Assembly: GCF_000425945.1 (NCBI RefSeq)
Contig: NZ_AUEK01000022.1
Location: 1 to 36,744, forward strand
Source: Candidatus Solirubrobacter pratensis
GTDB lineage: Bacteria > Actinomycetota > Thermoleophilia > Solirubrobacterales > Solirubrobacteraceae
Length of the DNA: 36,744 nt
Direction: 5' to 3'
The notes beneath the pieces were generated by a model that was not told the origin of the DNA, did no database searches, and saw only the letters and a list, made by a program, of their open reading frames with translations. Position numbers and translations under genes: made by a program. Numbering within the stretch: the stretch's first letter is position 1; every line of letters begins with the position of its first letter. Below, one piece after another: positions 14,534 to 22,067 of this stretch.

Positions 14534-16336
14534 TCACGACGCCGTCTCGAGCGCGCGTGTGGAGTCGCCGGCGACTCGAGACATCTCGGCTTGCAGCCCA
14601 AGGACCGTGCCGAACACGCGCTCGAGCTCGCGGACCGGGTCAGGGGCGAGATCGCGGCTCCGCCAGGCGACGTGGAGGTCGGGACGGACGAGCACGCAGC
14701 CGCCCTCGGCGACCTCGCTGAGCGCGGCCCAGTCGTCATAGACGTCGATCACCTCGCGGCCCCGACCGATGACGAACGCCGCGATCTCCACGCCCGTGCG
14801 CATGGCGATCTCGCCGGCCGCTCGTGCCCAGCCCTCGCCGCCGATGCCGGTGAGCAGGGTGAAGCGCCCCTTGCCGGCGAGGTCGATCGTGCTGACCTTT
14901 CGCCCTCCGTGCAGCACCCAGCAGTGCGGCAGCCGCGCACCCGGCCATGTGGTCGGGTGGTAGTGGAGCTCCGGATCGCGGTCATAGGCCGGCTCGTCGG
15001 TGCCGTCGGGGACGACGGCGGCCGAGTGGTAGCGCTGGTTGAACTCGACGCCGTGGGCGTTGAACTCGTAGTCCTTGAGCTGCATCGCCTGTCGCAGCCT
15101 CTGGCGCTGATCGGCGGCGGCCGCGGTGTCGCCCTTGAGCGCCTCCATGTTCGCGCGCATCTGGCCGGCGTCGGTGGAGTCGGTCAGGCCGAAGGCGTCG
15201 AAGATCGCGCCGAACTCGGCGATGCTCTTGTTGGCGCGCTCGACCACCTGTCGGCCGACCGGGGCGCGCTCGGCGTCGTAGGTGTCCAGCAGCGACGGAT
15301 CGGCGTGGCCTTGCAGGACATGCGCGAGCTTCCAGGCGAGGTTGTAGGAGTCCTGGATCGAGGTGTTCGCGCCGAGCCCGTTGTTGGGCGGATGGCGATG
15401 GCAGGCGTCGCCCATGCAGAACACGCGGCCGGCGGAGTAGCGCGTCATGTACGCGCGGTTGTTGGTCCACAGCGAGATGTCGCGCACGGCGATGTCGATC
15501 GTGTCGTCTCCGATCAGGCGATGCGCGATCCGGCGCGCCTCGGCCTCGTCCACCTCGGGCTTGGGACCGTTGATGTCGTAGCCCCAGATCAGCAGCCACT
15601 GGTCCCAGGGCCGCACCATCCGCACGACGCCCATCCCTACGCCGCCGATCGTCGAGCCCGGCTGGAGGATCCAATACAGGACGCTGGGCCGATCGGCGAC
15701 CAGATGGCTCAGATCGGCCTCGATGAAGATGTTCATGCTGCCGGCGATCGCCATCTCGCCCTCCATCGGCAGACCGACGTCCGCCGCGACCTTGCTGCGG
15801 CTGCCGTCGGCGCCCAGCAGGTACTTCGCCCGGATCTGGGACACCTCCCCGCTCGTGCGGTGACGGACGGTGGCGGTTACGCCCTCGTCGTCCTGTACGA
15901 GCGCGAGGTACTCCGTCTTGAAGCGCACCTCGGTCCCGCGGGCGGCAGCCGCCTCGAGCAGGATCGGCTCGAGCAGCGTCTGGGGGAGGTCGCACATGCT
16001 CGACGGGCTCGCGAGCTCGTATTCCGCGCGGCGCGCCGGATGCGTGCCCCAGGTGTGCATGCGGGCCAACTCTTCGCCGGCGAGGCTGGTGCAGAAGACC
16101 TGGTTGCCCATCAGCTCTTGGGGCGTCGCCTTGGCGATGACCTCCTGCTCGAGCCCCATATCGCGCAGGATCTCGACGGCGCGCTGGTTGGTGATGTGCG
16201 CGCGCGGCGTGTGCGCGAGCCAGCGGTAGCGCTCGACGAGCACGTTGGCGACGCCGTACTCGCTCAGGAACAGCGCGGCCGACAGGCCGGCGGGCCCGGC
16301 GCCGACGATCAGGACGTCGGTCTCGGTGATGTTCAT
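14534..16336 (-). CDS. FAD-dependent aromatic monooxygenase (phenol hydroxylase / TfdB type)
   Basis: The 600-residue protein is a class A flavoprotein hydroxylase. GAGPAGLSAALFLSEYG near residue 12 binds the FAD ADP moiety, LLGADGSRS is the DG motif at about residue 195, and VFCMGDACHRHPPNNGLGAN is the GD motif. The C-terminal thioredoxin-like extension (CWVLHGGRKVSTIDLAGKG, FTLLTGIGGEGW) marks the 2,4-dichlorophenol 6-monooxygenase/phenol hydroxylase group rather than the shorter 4-hydroxybenzoate type. It adds a hydroxyl ortho to an existing phenolic one using NAD(P)H and O2. It overlaps the SnoaL-like gene by four bases and is last in a minus-strand operon with a VOC dioxygenase and a hydrolase. 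The substrate is unknown. Confidence 0.9.
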   Translation of the reverse strand: MNITETDVLIVGAGPAGLSAALFLSEYGVANVLVERYRWLAHTPRAHITNQRAVEILRDMGLEQEVIAKATPQELMGNQVFCTSLAGEELARMHTWGTHPARRAEYELASPSSMCDLPQTLLEPILLEAAAARGTEVRFKTEYLALVQDDEGVTATVRHRTSGEVSQIRAKYLLGADGSRSKVAADVGLPMEGEMAIAGSMNIFIEADLSHLVADRPSVLYWILQPGSTIGGVGMGVVRMVRPWDQWLLIWGYDINGPKPEVDEAEARRIAHRLIGDDTIDIAVRDISLWTNNRAYMTRYSAGRVFCMGDACHRHPPNNGLGANTSIQDSYNLAWKLAHVLQGHADPSLLDTYDAERAPVGRQVVERANKSIAEFGAIFDAFGLTDSTDAGQMRANMEALKGDTAAAADQRQRLRQAMQLKDYEFNAHGVEFNQRYHSAAVVPDGTDEPAYDRDPELHYHPTTWPGARLPHCWVLHGGRKVSTIDLAGKGRFTLLTGIGGEGWARAAGEIAMRTGVEIAAFVIGRGREVIDVYDDWAALSEVAEGGCVLVRPDLHVAWRSRDLAPDPVRELERVFGTVLGLQAEMSRVAGDSTRALETAS

Positions 16337-16788
16337 GCTGGGATCTCCGCGGGCTCGCGCAGCCAGTCGTAACGCTCGGTGTCGGCTCCCGCGTAGTCGG
16401 GATCCAGGTAGATGAAGCAGCGCTGGATCTGGAAGTCGCGGATCTCGAACCAGTCGACGAAGCGCCCGGCGTGCGTCACGCCGGCGCGCCACTCGGTGCC
16501 GTCGGCCGCGACTCCGGACGTGATCCCCTCGGCGACCACCACGTCCTCGTCGACGACCATCTTCAGGTACTCGGGGTGGTGGAGGATGCTTGTGAACAGC
16601 TGCGCGACGTCGCCGAAGCAGCGCCCGATCTCCGCCTTGCCGCGCGCGACGCCCCACTTCGGGAAGTAGACGTCCGCGTCGTCGGCGAAGAGCGCGAGCA
16701 CGTCACCGCCGCGGTCGAAGCGCTTGAAGTACTCGATCACGACCGACTTCATCTGCTCGGGCGTCATCGTCTGCGTCGAGATGGCCAT
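16333..16788 (-). CDS. SnoaL-like / NTF2-fold protein
   Basis: This 151-residue single-domain protein has the cone-shaped NTF2/SnoaL fold pattern. MTPEQMKSVVIEYFKRFDRG is followed by ALFADDADVYFPKWGVARGKAEI, then by beta strands ending FVDWFEIRDFQIQRCFIYLDPDYAG. Such proteins are small isomerases, hydratases or ligand-binding partners in aromatic and polyketide pathways. The gene is coupled to the monooxygenase by an ATGA overlap and preceded by GGAGAG. Its function is not predictable, but the position suggests it handles the monooxygenase substrate or product. Confidence 0.83.
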   Translation of the reverse strand: MAISTQTMTPEQMKSVVIEYFKRFDRGGDVLALFADDADVYFPKWGVARGKAEIGRCFGDVAQLFTSILHHPEYLKMVVDEDVVVAEGITSGVAADGTEWRAGVTHAGRFVDWFEIRDFQIQRCFIYLDPDYAGADTERYDWLREPAEIPA

Positions 16789-16807
16789 GGTCTCTCCTCG
16801 CTATCGG

Positions 16808-17380
16808 TCAGGCGAACGGGACGCGCAGGTCCTGCGGCTCGCTGGGCGGGAACTCGCCCTCATAGGCGCGACGGTGCAGCTCGTCGGCCGCGATGCCCTC
16901 GCGCCAGGCGAAAACGAGCGCCTCCGGGTCGACGTAGGTGCCTATGGGGTCCTGCGCGAAGCGCTCGCCGTGCATGAACTCCGTCGACTTCGACCAATCG
17001 CCGAACAGGTCGACCTGCAGCTCGACGCTGTTGCCGTCGGGGTCCGGGTAGTAGAACGACAGCGTCATCCCGTGGTCGAGCACGCTGTGCGGCAGCACGC
17101 CCGTCGCCCTGAGCCGGACGTAGGTCTCCAGCAGCTCGTCGAGCGTCGCGTACTCGAACGCCGTGTGATGGATGCCCGCATGGACGAGCTTGTCGGGGTC
17201 GTCCCGGATCGCCGGCGTCGCGAGCAGCGCCAGCCGGTGGTTGGCGCCGTCGTTGCTCAGCCAGGCGCCGCCGGCGAACGCGTGCGTGACGCGCATCCCG
17301 ACCGCCAGGGCATACCAGTCGATCATCTCCTGCAGCCGTGGCGTCTTCAGGTTGACGTGATGCAGCGCCGGAGCGGCCAT
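16808..17380 (-). CDS. VOC-family extradiol-type dioxygenase
   Basis: The 190-residue protein carries the vicinal-oxygen-chelate fold. Metal ligands can be placed at His in ALHHVNLKTP, His in HAGIHHTAFEY and Glu in DPDGNSVELQVD. It starts at ATG 17380, with a GTG directly before it as an alternative. The protein is much shorter than two-domain BphC-type enzymes of about 300 residues, so it belongs to the single-domain group, some of which split catechols and some of which do other chemistry. Its neighbours, a phenol-type hydroxylase and a FAH-family hydrolase, make catecholic ring cleavage the simplest reading. The gene overlaps the upstream hydrolase stop (ATGA). Confidence 0.85.
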   Translation of the reverse strand: MAAPALHHVNLKTPRLQEMIDWYALAVGMRVTHAFAGGAWLSNDGANHRLALLATPAIRDDPDKLVHAGIHHTAFEYATLDELLETYVRLRATGVLPHSVLDHGMTLSFYYPDPDGNSVELQVDLFGDWSKSTEFMHGERFAQDPIGTYVDPEALVFAWREGIAADELHRRAYEGEFPPSEPQDLRVPFA

Positions 17381-18207
17381 CACCGCACCCGCTCTCGAGC
17401 CGCGACCGGCGCGCCCACCGGGTTCGCGAGCACGCCGAAGTCGCCGATCTCGACCTCGACCTCGTCGCCCGGCGCGAGGAACAGCTGCGGCTCGCGGAAG
17501 TAGCCCACGCCGTCGGGGGTTCCGGTCAGGATCACGTCGCCCGGCTCGAGTGTGATCGCGTCGGAGATGAAGGCGATGATCCGCGCGACCGAGAACACCA
17601 TCTCGCGCGTGCTCGAGCTTTGCACCGTCGCGCCGTTGACGCGGCACCACACGTCGAGGTCCTGCGGATCGGGGACCTCCGCCGCCTCGACGACGATCGG
17701 CCCGAGCGGAAGGAAGCGGTCGAGGCCCTTGCCGCGCGTCCATTGGCCGTCGCCGAACTGCAGGTCGCGAGCGGTGACGTCATTGGCGCCGGTGTAGCCG
17801 AACACGTGTTCCAGCGCGTCGGACTCGGTCACCCGCGTGGCTCGGCGGCCGATCACGACGGCCAGCTCGGCCTCGTAGTCGACCTGCTCCGTGAGCCCGT
17901 CGGTCCAGAAGATCTCCTCGCCCGGCCCGATCACGGACGAAGGGAACTTCGGGAACAGGACCGGCAGCCGCGGAGGCTCGCCGCCCTGCTCGCGGATGTG
18001 GTCGAGGTAGTTCTGACCGACCGCCAGGATCTTCCCCGGTGTCAGCGGCGCGAGCAGCCCGGCCGCCGGGACCCGGTCGCCGATGGCCTCGCGGCCGCGG
18101 CCCGCGATCACGTCCTGCAGCCGCTCCGCGGCCACCGGCTGGATCTCGTCGTCGTCGAGGTGACCGACGCGCGGGCCGTCACCGGCGTCGAACCGCACCC
18201 ATCTCAT
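17380..18207 (-). CDS. Fumarylacetoacetate hydrolase-family protein (second copy)
   Basis: This 275-residue FAH-fold hydrolase has KILAVGQNYLDHIREQGGEP, EQVDYEAELAVVIG with the metal-binding acids, NDVTARDLQFGDGQWTRGKG with FLPLGP following, and PGDVILTGTPDGVGY. ATG 18207 is supported by GGGAGG about six bases upstream on the minus strand. It is first in an operon with the VOC dioxygenase, SnoaL-like protein and monooxygenase and would hydrolyse the ring-cleavage product. An alternative is 2,4-diketo-3-deoxy-L-fuconate hydrolase, which is also of this family and would suit the sugar locus at 24-30 kb. The operon context favours the aromatic role. The GntR operator at 18262-18275 lies upstream. 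Confidence 0.89.
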   Translation of the reverse strand: MRWVRFDAGDGPRVGHLDDDEIQPVAAERLQDVIAGRGREAIGDRVPAAGLLAPLTPGKILAVGQNYLDHIREQGGEPPRLPVLFPKFPSSVIGPGEEIFWTDGLTEQVDYEAELAVVIGRRATRVTESDALEHVFGYTGANDVTARDLQFGDGQWTRGKGLDRFLPLGPIVVEAAEVPDPQDLDVWCRVNGATVQSSSTREMVFSVARIIAFISDAITLEPGDVILTGTPDGVGYFREPQLFLAPGDEVEVEIGDFGVLANPVGAPVAARERVR

Positions 18208-18261
18208 CCGTCCTCCCTTCGCTCTCTCCTCGGAGATCCAGACAGTAGCCCTCAGGCCCAA

Positions 18262-18275
18262 AAGTGTCAACACTT
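18262..18275 (-). promoter_or_regulatory. GntR-type operator before the minus-strand operon
   Basis: AAGTGT-CA-ACACTT has perfect 6-base arms and lies 54 bases upstream of the FAH-family start. The core GTGTCRACAC is repeated at 18329-18338 in front of the GntR gene, so one protein probably controls both directions. Confidence 0.7.
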
Positions 18276-18324
18276 GTGCCCTGGCAATCACATCGCTGGC
18301 TTGCTAGCGGCGCACGAGCTGGTC

Positions 18325-18338
18325 TAAAGTGTCGACAC
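18325..18338 (+). promoter_or_regulatory. GntR-type operator and -10 element at the GntR start
   Basis: GTGTCGACAC (18329-18338) is a perfect palindrome that ends one base before the ATG at 18340. TAAAGT (18325-18330) fits a -10 element, giving a very short or absent leader. Repressor binding would cover the promoter and the start codon. Confidence 0.6.
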
Positions 18339-18339
18339 A

Positions 18340-19047
18340 ATGTCGATTCGAAACGGCTCGCGCGACAACATCGCCGCGATTCACGACGAGCTCCGGGAGG
18401 CGATCCTGCGCGGCGACCTACCCGCAGGCGCCGTGCTCAGCCAGCTCCAGTTGGCAGAGGACTTCGGCGTCAGCCGCGGCCCCGTCCGCGAGGCGCTTCG
18501 CCTCCTGCAGCGCGAGGGCCTCGTCGACGCGGAGCTCAATCGCCGCGCGCGAGTCGCTGATTTCTCGCTCGGCGACCTCGAACAGCTCTACGCGATGCGG
18601 ATCCTCAACGAGACGCTGGCGGTCACCGCCACCGTCCCGCAGCTGACGACCGAAGAGCTGGAAGCCATCCGCCGCGACCTCGAGGAGATGGACGCGGCGG
18701 CAGGCGCCGACCTCCACGCGTGGGAAACATCGCACCGGCGCTTCCATCGCCAGCTCGCCGCCCACGCCGGCAGGAGGCTGACGATGCTGGTCGAGCAGCT
18801 CTCCGACCACGCCGAGCGCTACCGGCGCGCGTACATCGCCGCAGACGCACGGGCGTGGGCTGCCGGGTCGGCCGATCATCACCGCATCTACGAGGCCGCC
18901 GAACGCAGCGACGCAGTGGGTGCGGGCAACGCCACGGCTGAGCATCTCGCGCGCACAGCTCTCACCGTGTTCGCCAACGCCGCTCCCAACCACGACCCCG
19001 GTCTCGTGCGCGGGGCGCTGCGGAGCAGCCTCGTTGGCACGACGTGA
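18340..19047 (+). CDS. GntR-family regulator with FCD domain
   Basis: The 235-residue protein has an N-terminal winged helix (HDELREAILRGDLPAGAVLS, LQLAEDFGVSRGPVREALRL, LQREGLVDAE) at about residues 12-65. A helical FCD effector domain follows, in which ETSHRRFHRQLAAHAG and SADHHRIYEAAE carry the usual histidine and acidic metal or ligand residues. FCD regulators sense organic acids. It is divergent from the second aromatic operon, and the two matching palindromes in the shared promoter region make it the likely repressor of that operon and of itself. No ribosome site is visible because the operator abuts the ATG. Confidence 0.9.
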   Translation: MSIRNGSRDNIAAIHDELREAILRGDLPAGAVLSQLQLAEDFGVSRGPVREALRLLQREGLVDAELNRRARVADFSLGDLEQLYAMRILNETLAVTATVPQLTTEELEAIRRDLEEMDAAAGADLHAWETSHRRFHRQLAAHAGRRLTMLVEQLSDHAERYRRAYIAADARAWAAGSADHHRIYEAAERSDAVGAGNATAEHLARTALTVFANAAPNHDPGLVRGALRSSLVGTT

Positions 19048-19059
19048 GCGGGGAGGGTC

Positions 19060-19096
19060 GACGGGGTGCAATTCGAGGGTGCAAATTGAGGAGCTG
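19060..19096 (+). pseudogene. Relic of an integrase-gene tail (DGVQ... repeat, left copy)
   Basis: The sequence reads DGVQFEGAN then stop. It is an imperfect copy of 34922-34963, which reads DGVQSGVQIEQN then stop. Both contain the element GGGTGCAA twice. Short GVQ..GVQ tails are common at the C-terminus of actinobacterial phage-type integrases in my recollection. The position just before a tRNA 3' end fits an integrase gene end next to its attachment site. The match is short, so confidence is limited. Confidence 0.4.
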
Positions 19097-19159
19097 AGGG
19101 GAACCGAGCGTCACGAAACCCGGCTGAAATCGCACGAGTCGCACCGTATGCGCCTGTGG

Positions 19160-19206
19160 TGCGGCTGGGGGCCGGGCGGTCGCAGGTTCAAATCCTGTCT
19201 CCCCGA
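19160..19206 (+). tRNA. tRNA-Pro (GGG) 3' half, remnant attachment site
   Basis: The anticodon loop CTGGGGG (19165-19171, anticodon GGG at 19167-19169) is followed by a 5-base variable region. The T arm is GCAGG-TTCAAAT-CCTGT (19182-19198), then comes the 3' acceptor strand CTCCCCG and discriminator A (19199-19206). This fits the 3' half of tRNA-Pro, whose 5' end would read CGGGGAG. No such 5' half or D arm lies at the right distance upstream, and one anticodon-stem pair is G-G. The element is therefore a 3' remnant, as found at the far end of elements that integrate into tRNA genes. Overlapping frames on the other strand (QDLNLRPPGPQ) are a known type of false ORF from such sites. Confidence 0.7.
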
Positions 19207-19208
19207 TA

Positions 19209-19242
19209 CGACGAAGGCCCTGGTGATCCGCGGCTTTTGTCG
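19209..19242 (+). terminator. Terminator hairpin after the tRNA-Pro remnant
   Basis: Bases 19209-19219 pair with 19232-19242 over 11 positions, two of them G-U in RNA, around a 12-base loop. The 3' arm holds four T. Its place three bases after the tRNA end is that of a tRNA terminator. Confidence 0.55.
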
Positions 19243-19731
19243 TTCCTGGGGGCGGGTCTCGGCTCGCCCCGCTTCCACGCGCCTGCCGGCACATGCCACG
19301 CAACGCCCCTGGACTCCGCTCCTCATGACGTTGATGCAGCAACGGCAGCGGTGGGACGGGCTGACGCGCTGGGTCAAGGAGAGCGGTCCTTGCGCCGAAT
19401 AGCTCGGCGATGAGCCTCGATCAGCGCATGACGGTCCGGCGCGTGCTGGGCCTGGGTGCTCGTCGAGAACCGGGCGGGCAGGACCGATGGCGCTCCTGCT
19501 CCCAGACTCGCGCGCGTGTGAAGCGCCCGTAGGCCAGCAGCCGCAGGCCGACCCCGGCGCGTCCGGACGTACGACCCTGTCTCGCCACCGCTTCGCTCGC
19601 CGGCGGGCCCGGCCGGCCGCGGCATTCGCCGGGTTATGCGCCGTACTTACGGACACGCCCGCTGGTATCCGGCGAAGGCTCACGCTTCGCCGGCGGCCGG
19701 CTGCTCCGCGCCCGCTCGTACGAGTCGCGGT
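19243..19731. other. Stretch without a recognisable gene
   Basis: All six frames contain open stretches because of the high GC, but they are rich in Arg, Pro and Ala and show no family motifs, starts with ribosome sites or coupling to neighbours. A perfect 9-base hairpin (CCGGCGAAG, 7-base loop, CTTCGCCGG) lies at 19669-19693. The DNA lies between the att-like remnant and the GH97 gene. Confidence 0.5.
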
Positions 19732-19762
19732 CCGCGGGCGTCGCCTGCGGCGGCGCCCGCGG
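19732..19762 (-). terminator. Hairpin after the GH97 gene
   Basis: CCGCGGGCG (19732-19740) and CGCCCGCGG (19754-19762) form a perfect 9-base stem around 13 bases, 24 bases past the GH97 stop on the minus strand. There is no T run, so it is a candidate only. Confidence 0.45.
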
Positions 19763-19786
19763 TCGGCGGCTTCTGAGTCGCGTGGG

Positions 19787-21922
19787 CTACTTGCCCGGCT
19801 CGCAGAGCGGCGTGGTCGGCCCGCAACGGGGAAGCGTGCCGATATCGCCGGTGGTGGCCGGCGTGAGCTGCACGGCTTGGCCTCCTCCGCCGGCGAGCTG
19901 CGCGACCAAGGTGTCGCGACTGCTGACGATCAGCCGCGTGATCTCCACCTGGTTCGGGTTCGTCTCCAGGTCCGTGGCCGGCGCGTCGCCGTAGATGTTG
20001 GCGACGTAGGGAGTTCGCTGCTCGAGGAAGCGCAGCGGGATCGAGAGCTTCGCCGGCTGCTCGTCGGTCATGCTGCCGACGAACCAGTCACGGCCGCTTC
20101 GGCGGGCGACCGTGATGTAGTCGCCGATCCGGCCGTTGAGCGCCTTGGTGTCGTCCCATGTGGTGGGGACGCGCTCGAGGAACTCCAGCGCGGGTTGGCC
20201 GTCATAGTTCTCGGGCACGTCGGCCATCATCTGCAGCCCGCTCAGGAAGATGGGGTACATCGCGAGCTGCTTGGCGGCCGTCGTGTGCACGCGGGTGTGC
20301 TCCAGCGTCCTCCACGGCGGCCGGCCAGGGCCGCCCGGATCCCAGGTGGTGTTCAGGATTCCCGGCGTGTAGCTCATCGGTCCCGACACCATCCGGGTGA
20401 ACGGCAGGACCACGGTGTGCTCGGGCGTATTGCCCTCGCTCCACGCCTCCCACTCCGTTCCGCGGACGGCTTCGCGCGTGAGGATGTTCGGGTAGGTGCG
20501 CCGCTCTCCGGTGTCCTTGACGATCTCGTGCGCCTCGAGCACCAGGTGATGACGCGCGGCGCGGCGGATGGTGTCGCGGTAGTGATTGACCATCACCTGG
20601 TCGTAGTGGTTGTGCTTCACACCGTCGACGGTGGTGTCGCCGGCGTAGCCGGTCTTCACGCCCGGCAGGCCGAGACGCTGATACAGCGAATATGCGGGCT
20701 CGATCTGCTGCTCATAGTTCGAGGCGTTCCCGCCGGTCTCGTTGTGGGCGAGCCAGTTCACGCCCTTGCTCTTGGCGTAGGCGACCACCGCGCCGAGGTC
20801 GAAGTCTGGCGTCGGGGTGAGGAAGTCCTGCTCCGTGTACCGGTTCGCCCAGCCCTCGTTCCATCCCTCGGCAAGCACGTAGGGCACCCCGTGCGCGGCC
20901 GCGAAGTCGATGTAGCGCTTGACGTTCTCCGTCGTGGCGCCGTGCGGCAGGGCGCCGCCCGGCGCCCAGTCGGACTGGCCCTTGTGGATCTCCCACCACA
21001 CGCCGACGTACTTACCCGGCTTGATCCACGACGTGTCCCGGTCGCAGATCGCGCACGGGTCGTTGAGGTTCAAGGTGAGCGTCGACTCGATGAGATCGCC
21101 GGGTGTGTCGCCGATGATGAGCGTCCGCCAGGGCGACGGGTGTGGCGCGCTCGCGCGCACCTTGACGCCGTCGGGCAGGGCGACGAGCTCTGAGCGCAAC
21201 GCCGCGCCCCCGCCGGCCGCCGGCTTGACGGTCATGCTCGCGTAGTCGATCAGGTTCGCCTCGTGCAGCGTGACGAAGCCCGCGGCGCCCGCGTCGATGG
21301 TCACCGGCGTCTGCGCGGCGTCCATCTGACTCAGCGGCGTGTGGTTCCAGGCGTTCTCGTCACCGCTGCCGGGGCCGTACTGCGCCGGGATCCACCATGC
21401 CGGGAAATCGCCCGCGAAGTTGAACTGCGTGTCCTCGGAGGTGATCGCGAACTTGTCCAGCGCCCGCTGGCGCGGCAGCACGTAGCGGAAGCCGACGCCG
21501 TCGTCGAAGACCCGGAACTCGAGTTGAAGCGCGCGGCGCGGCGCGGCCTTCTCGCGCAGGTTCAGCGTCAGCGCGTTGTAGTGGTTGCGGATCGTCTTGT
21601 ACTCGCCCCACACGGGCCGCCAGACCGTGTCATGCCGGTCGCGCCGCACGTTGCGCACGTCGAGTCCGCTCGCCAGCGCCGGAGCGTTCTCGAACTGGAA
21701 GCCGAGCGCCGAGTCGGCGACCAGCGGCGCGCCGTTGTGGGAGACCCGGTACAACGGCTTGCCCGACGCGTCGAGCTCGAACTCGACGCTGATCTTGCGA
21801 TCCGGCGACGACACGGCATACGTCCCCCCGTCGTGGCCCGTCGCACCGGCTGGCGATGCGAGCACCCCGAACGGCAGGGCAACGAGTCCGGCAGTCAACG
21901 CACGCAACGCGCTGCGTCTCAT
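19787..21922 (-). CDS. Glycoside hydrolase family 97 (SusB-like alpha-glucosidase), secreted
   Basis: The 711-residue protein has a signal peptide (MRRSALRALTAGLVALPFGV, LASPAGA) cut at about residue 27. The N-terminal GH97 beta-sandwich begins SSPDRKISVEFELDASGKPL. The catalytic barrel has YVGVWWEIHKGQ, YVLAEGWNEGW and HNETGG. GVKTGYAGD follows, where retaining members carry an Asp nucleophile. AHEIVKDTGERRTYPN and RGTEWEAW come next. The Glu-rich set and the KTGY reading favour the inverting, alpha-glucosidase group. The C-terminal domain (TPYVANIYGDAPATDLETNP) is complete. It would release glucose or a related sugar outside the cell. ATG 21922 follows GGAGGAGG. It is divergent from a LacI-type gene with two operators between. 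Confidence 0.92.
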   Translation of the reverse strand: MRRSALRALTAGLVALPFGVLASPAGATGHDGGTYAVSSPDRKISVEFELDASGKPLYRVSHNGAPLVADSALGFQFENAPALASGLDVRNVRRDRHDTVWRPVWGEYKTIRNHYNALTLNLREKAAPRRALQLEFRVFDDGVGFRYVLPRQRALDKFAITSEDTQFNFAGDFPAWWIPAQYGPGSGDENAWNHTPLSQMDAAQTPVTIDAGAAGFVTLHEANLIDYASMTVKPAAGGGAALRSELVALPDGVKVRASAPHPSPWRTLIIGDTPGDLIESTLTLNLNDPCAICDRDTSWIKPGKYVGVWWEIHKGQSDWAPGGALPHGATTENVKRYIDFAAAHGVPYVLAEGWNEGWANRYTEQDFLTPTPDFDLGAVVAYAKSKGVNWLAHNETGGNASNYEQQIEPAYSLYQRLGLPGVKTGYAGDTTVDGVKHNHYDQVMVNHYRDTIRRAARHHLVLEAHEIVKDTGERRTYPNILTREAVRGTEWEAWSEGNTPEHTVVLPFTRMVSGPMSYTPGILNTTWDPGGPGRPPWRTLEHTRVHTTAAKQLAMYPIFLSGLQMMADVPENYDGQPALEFLERVPTTWDDTKALNGRIGDYITVARRSGRDWFVGSMTDEQPAKLSIPLRFLEQRTPYVANIYGDAPATDLETNPNQVEITRLIVSSRDTLVAQLAGGGGQAVQLTPATTGDIGTLPRCGPTTPLCEPGK

Positions 21923-21970
21923 GGTGTGTCCTCCTCCGACGAGTCTCCCGCTCTGCGACAATCGCTGCTG

Positions 21971-21982
21971 TGCAACGTTTTC
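21971..21982. promoter_or_regulatory. LacI-type operator 1 (TGCAACGTTTTC)
   Basis: The central AACGTT palindrome lies at 21974-21979. A second copy lies 32 bases away (22006-22011), close to three helical turns, so both would face the same side of the DNA. The sites lie between the divergent GH97 and LacI genes. Confidence 0.55.
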
Positions 21983-22001
21983 TGCGGGGAAGATGAGAGC
22001 T

Positions 22002-22014
22002 TTGCAACGTTTCG
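22002..22014. promoter_or_regulatory. LacI-type operator 2 (TTGCAACGTTTCG)
   Basis: This shares TGCAACGTTT with operator 1. Both fit the central-CG palindromes bound by LacI-family proteins. It lies 54 bases before the LacI GTG start. Confidence 0.55.
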
Positions 22015-22067
22015 CGGATCTCGCAACGCCGTCTTCCCGGCATGTCCGGTAACTGACGGAGAAGCCC

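Noticed and set aside
19111..19683. Minus-strand frame with QDLNLRPPGPQ
   Set aside because: This peptide type comes from reading the antisense of tRNA 3' ends; it is a known artefact, and here it helped locate the tRNA-Pro remnant.
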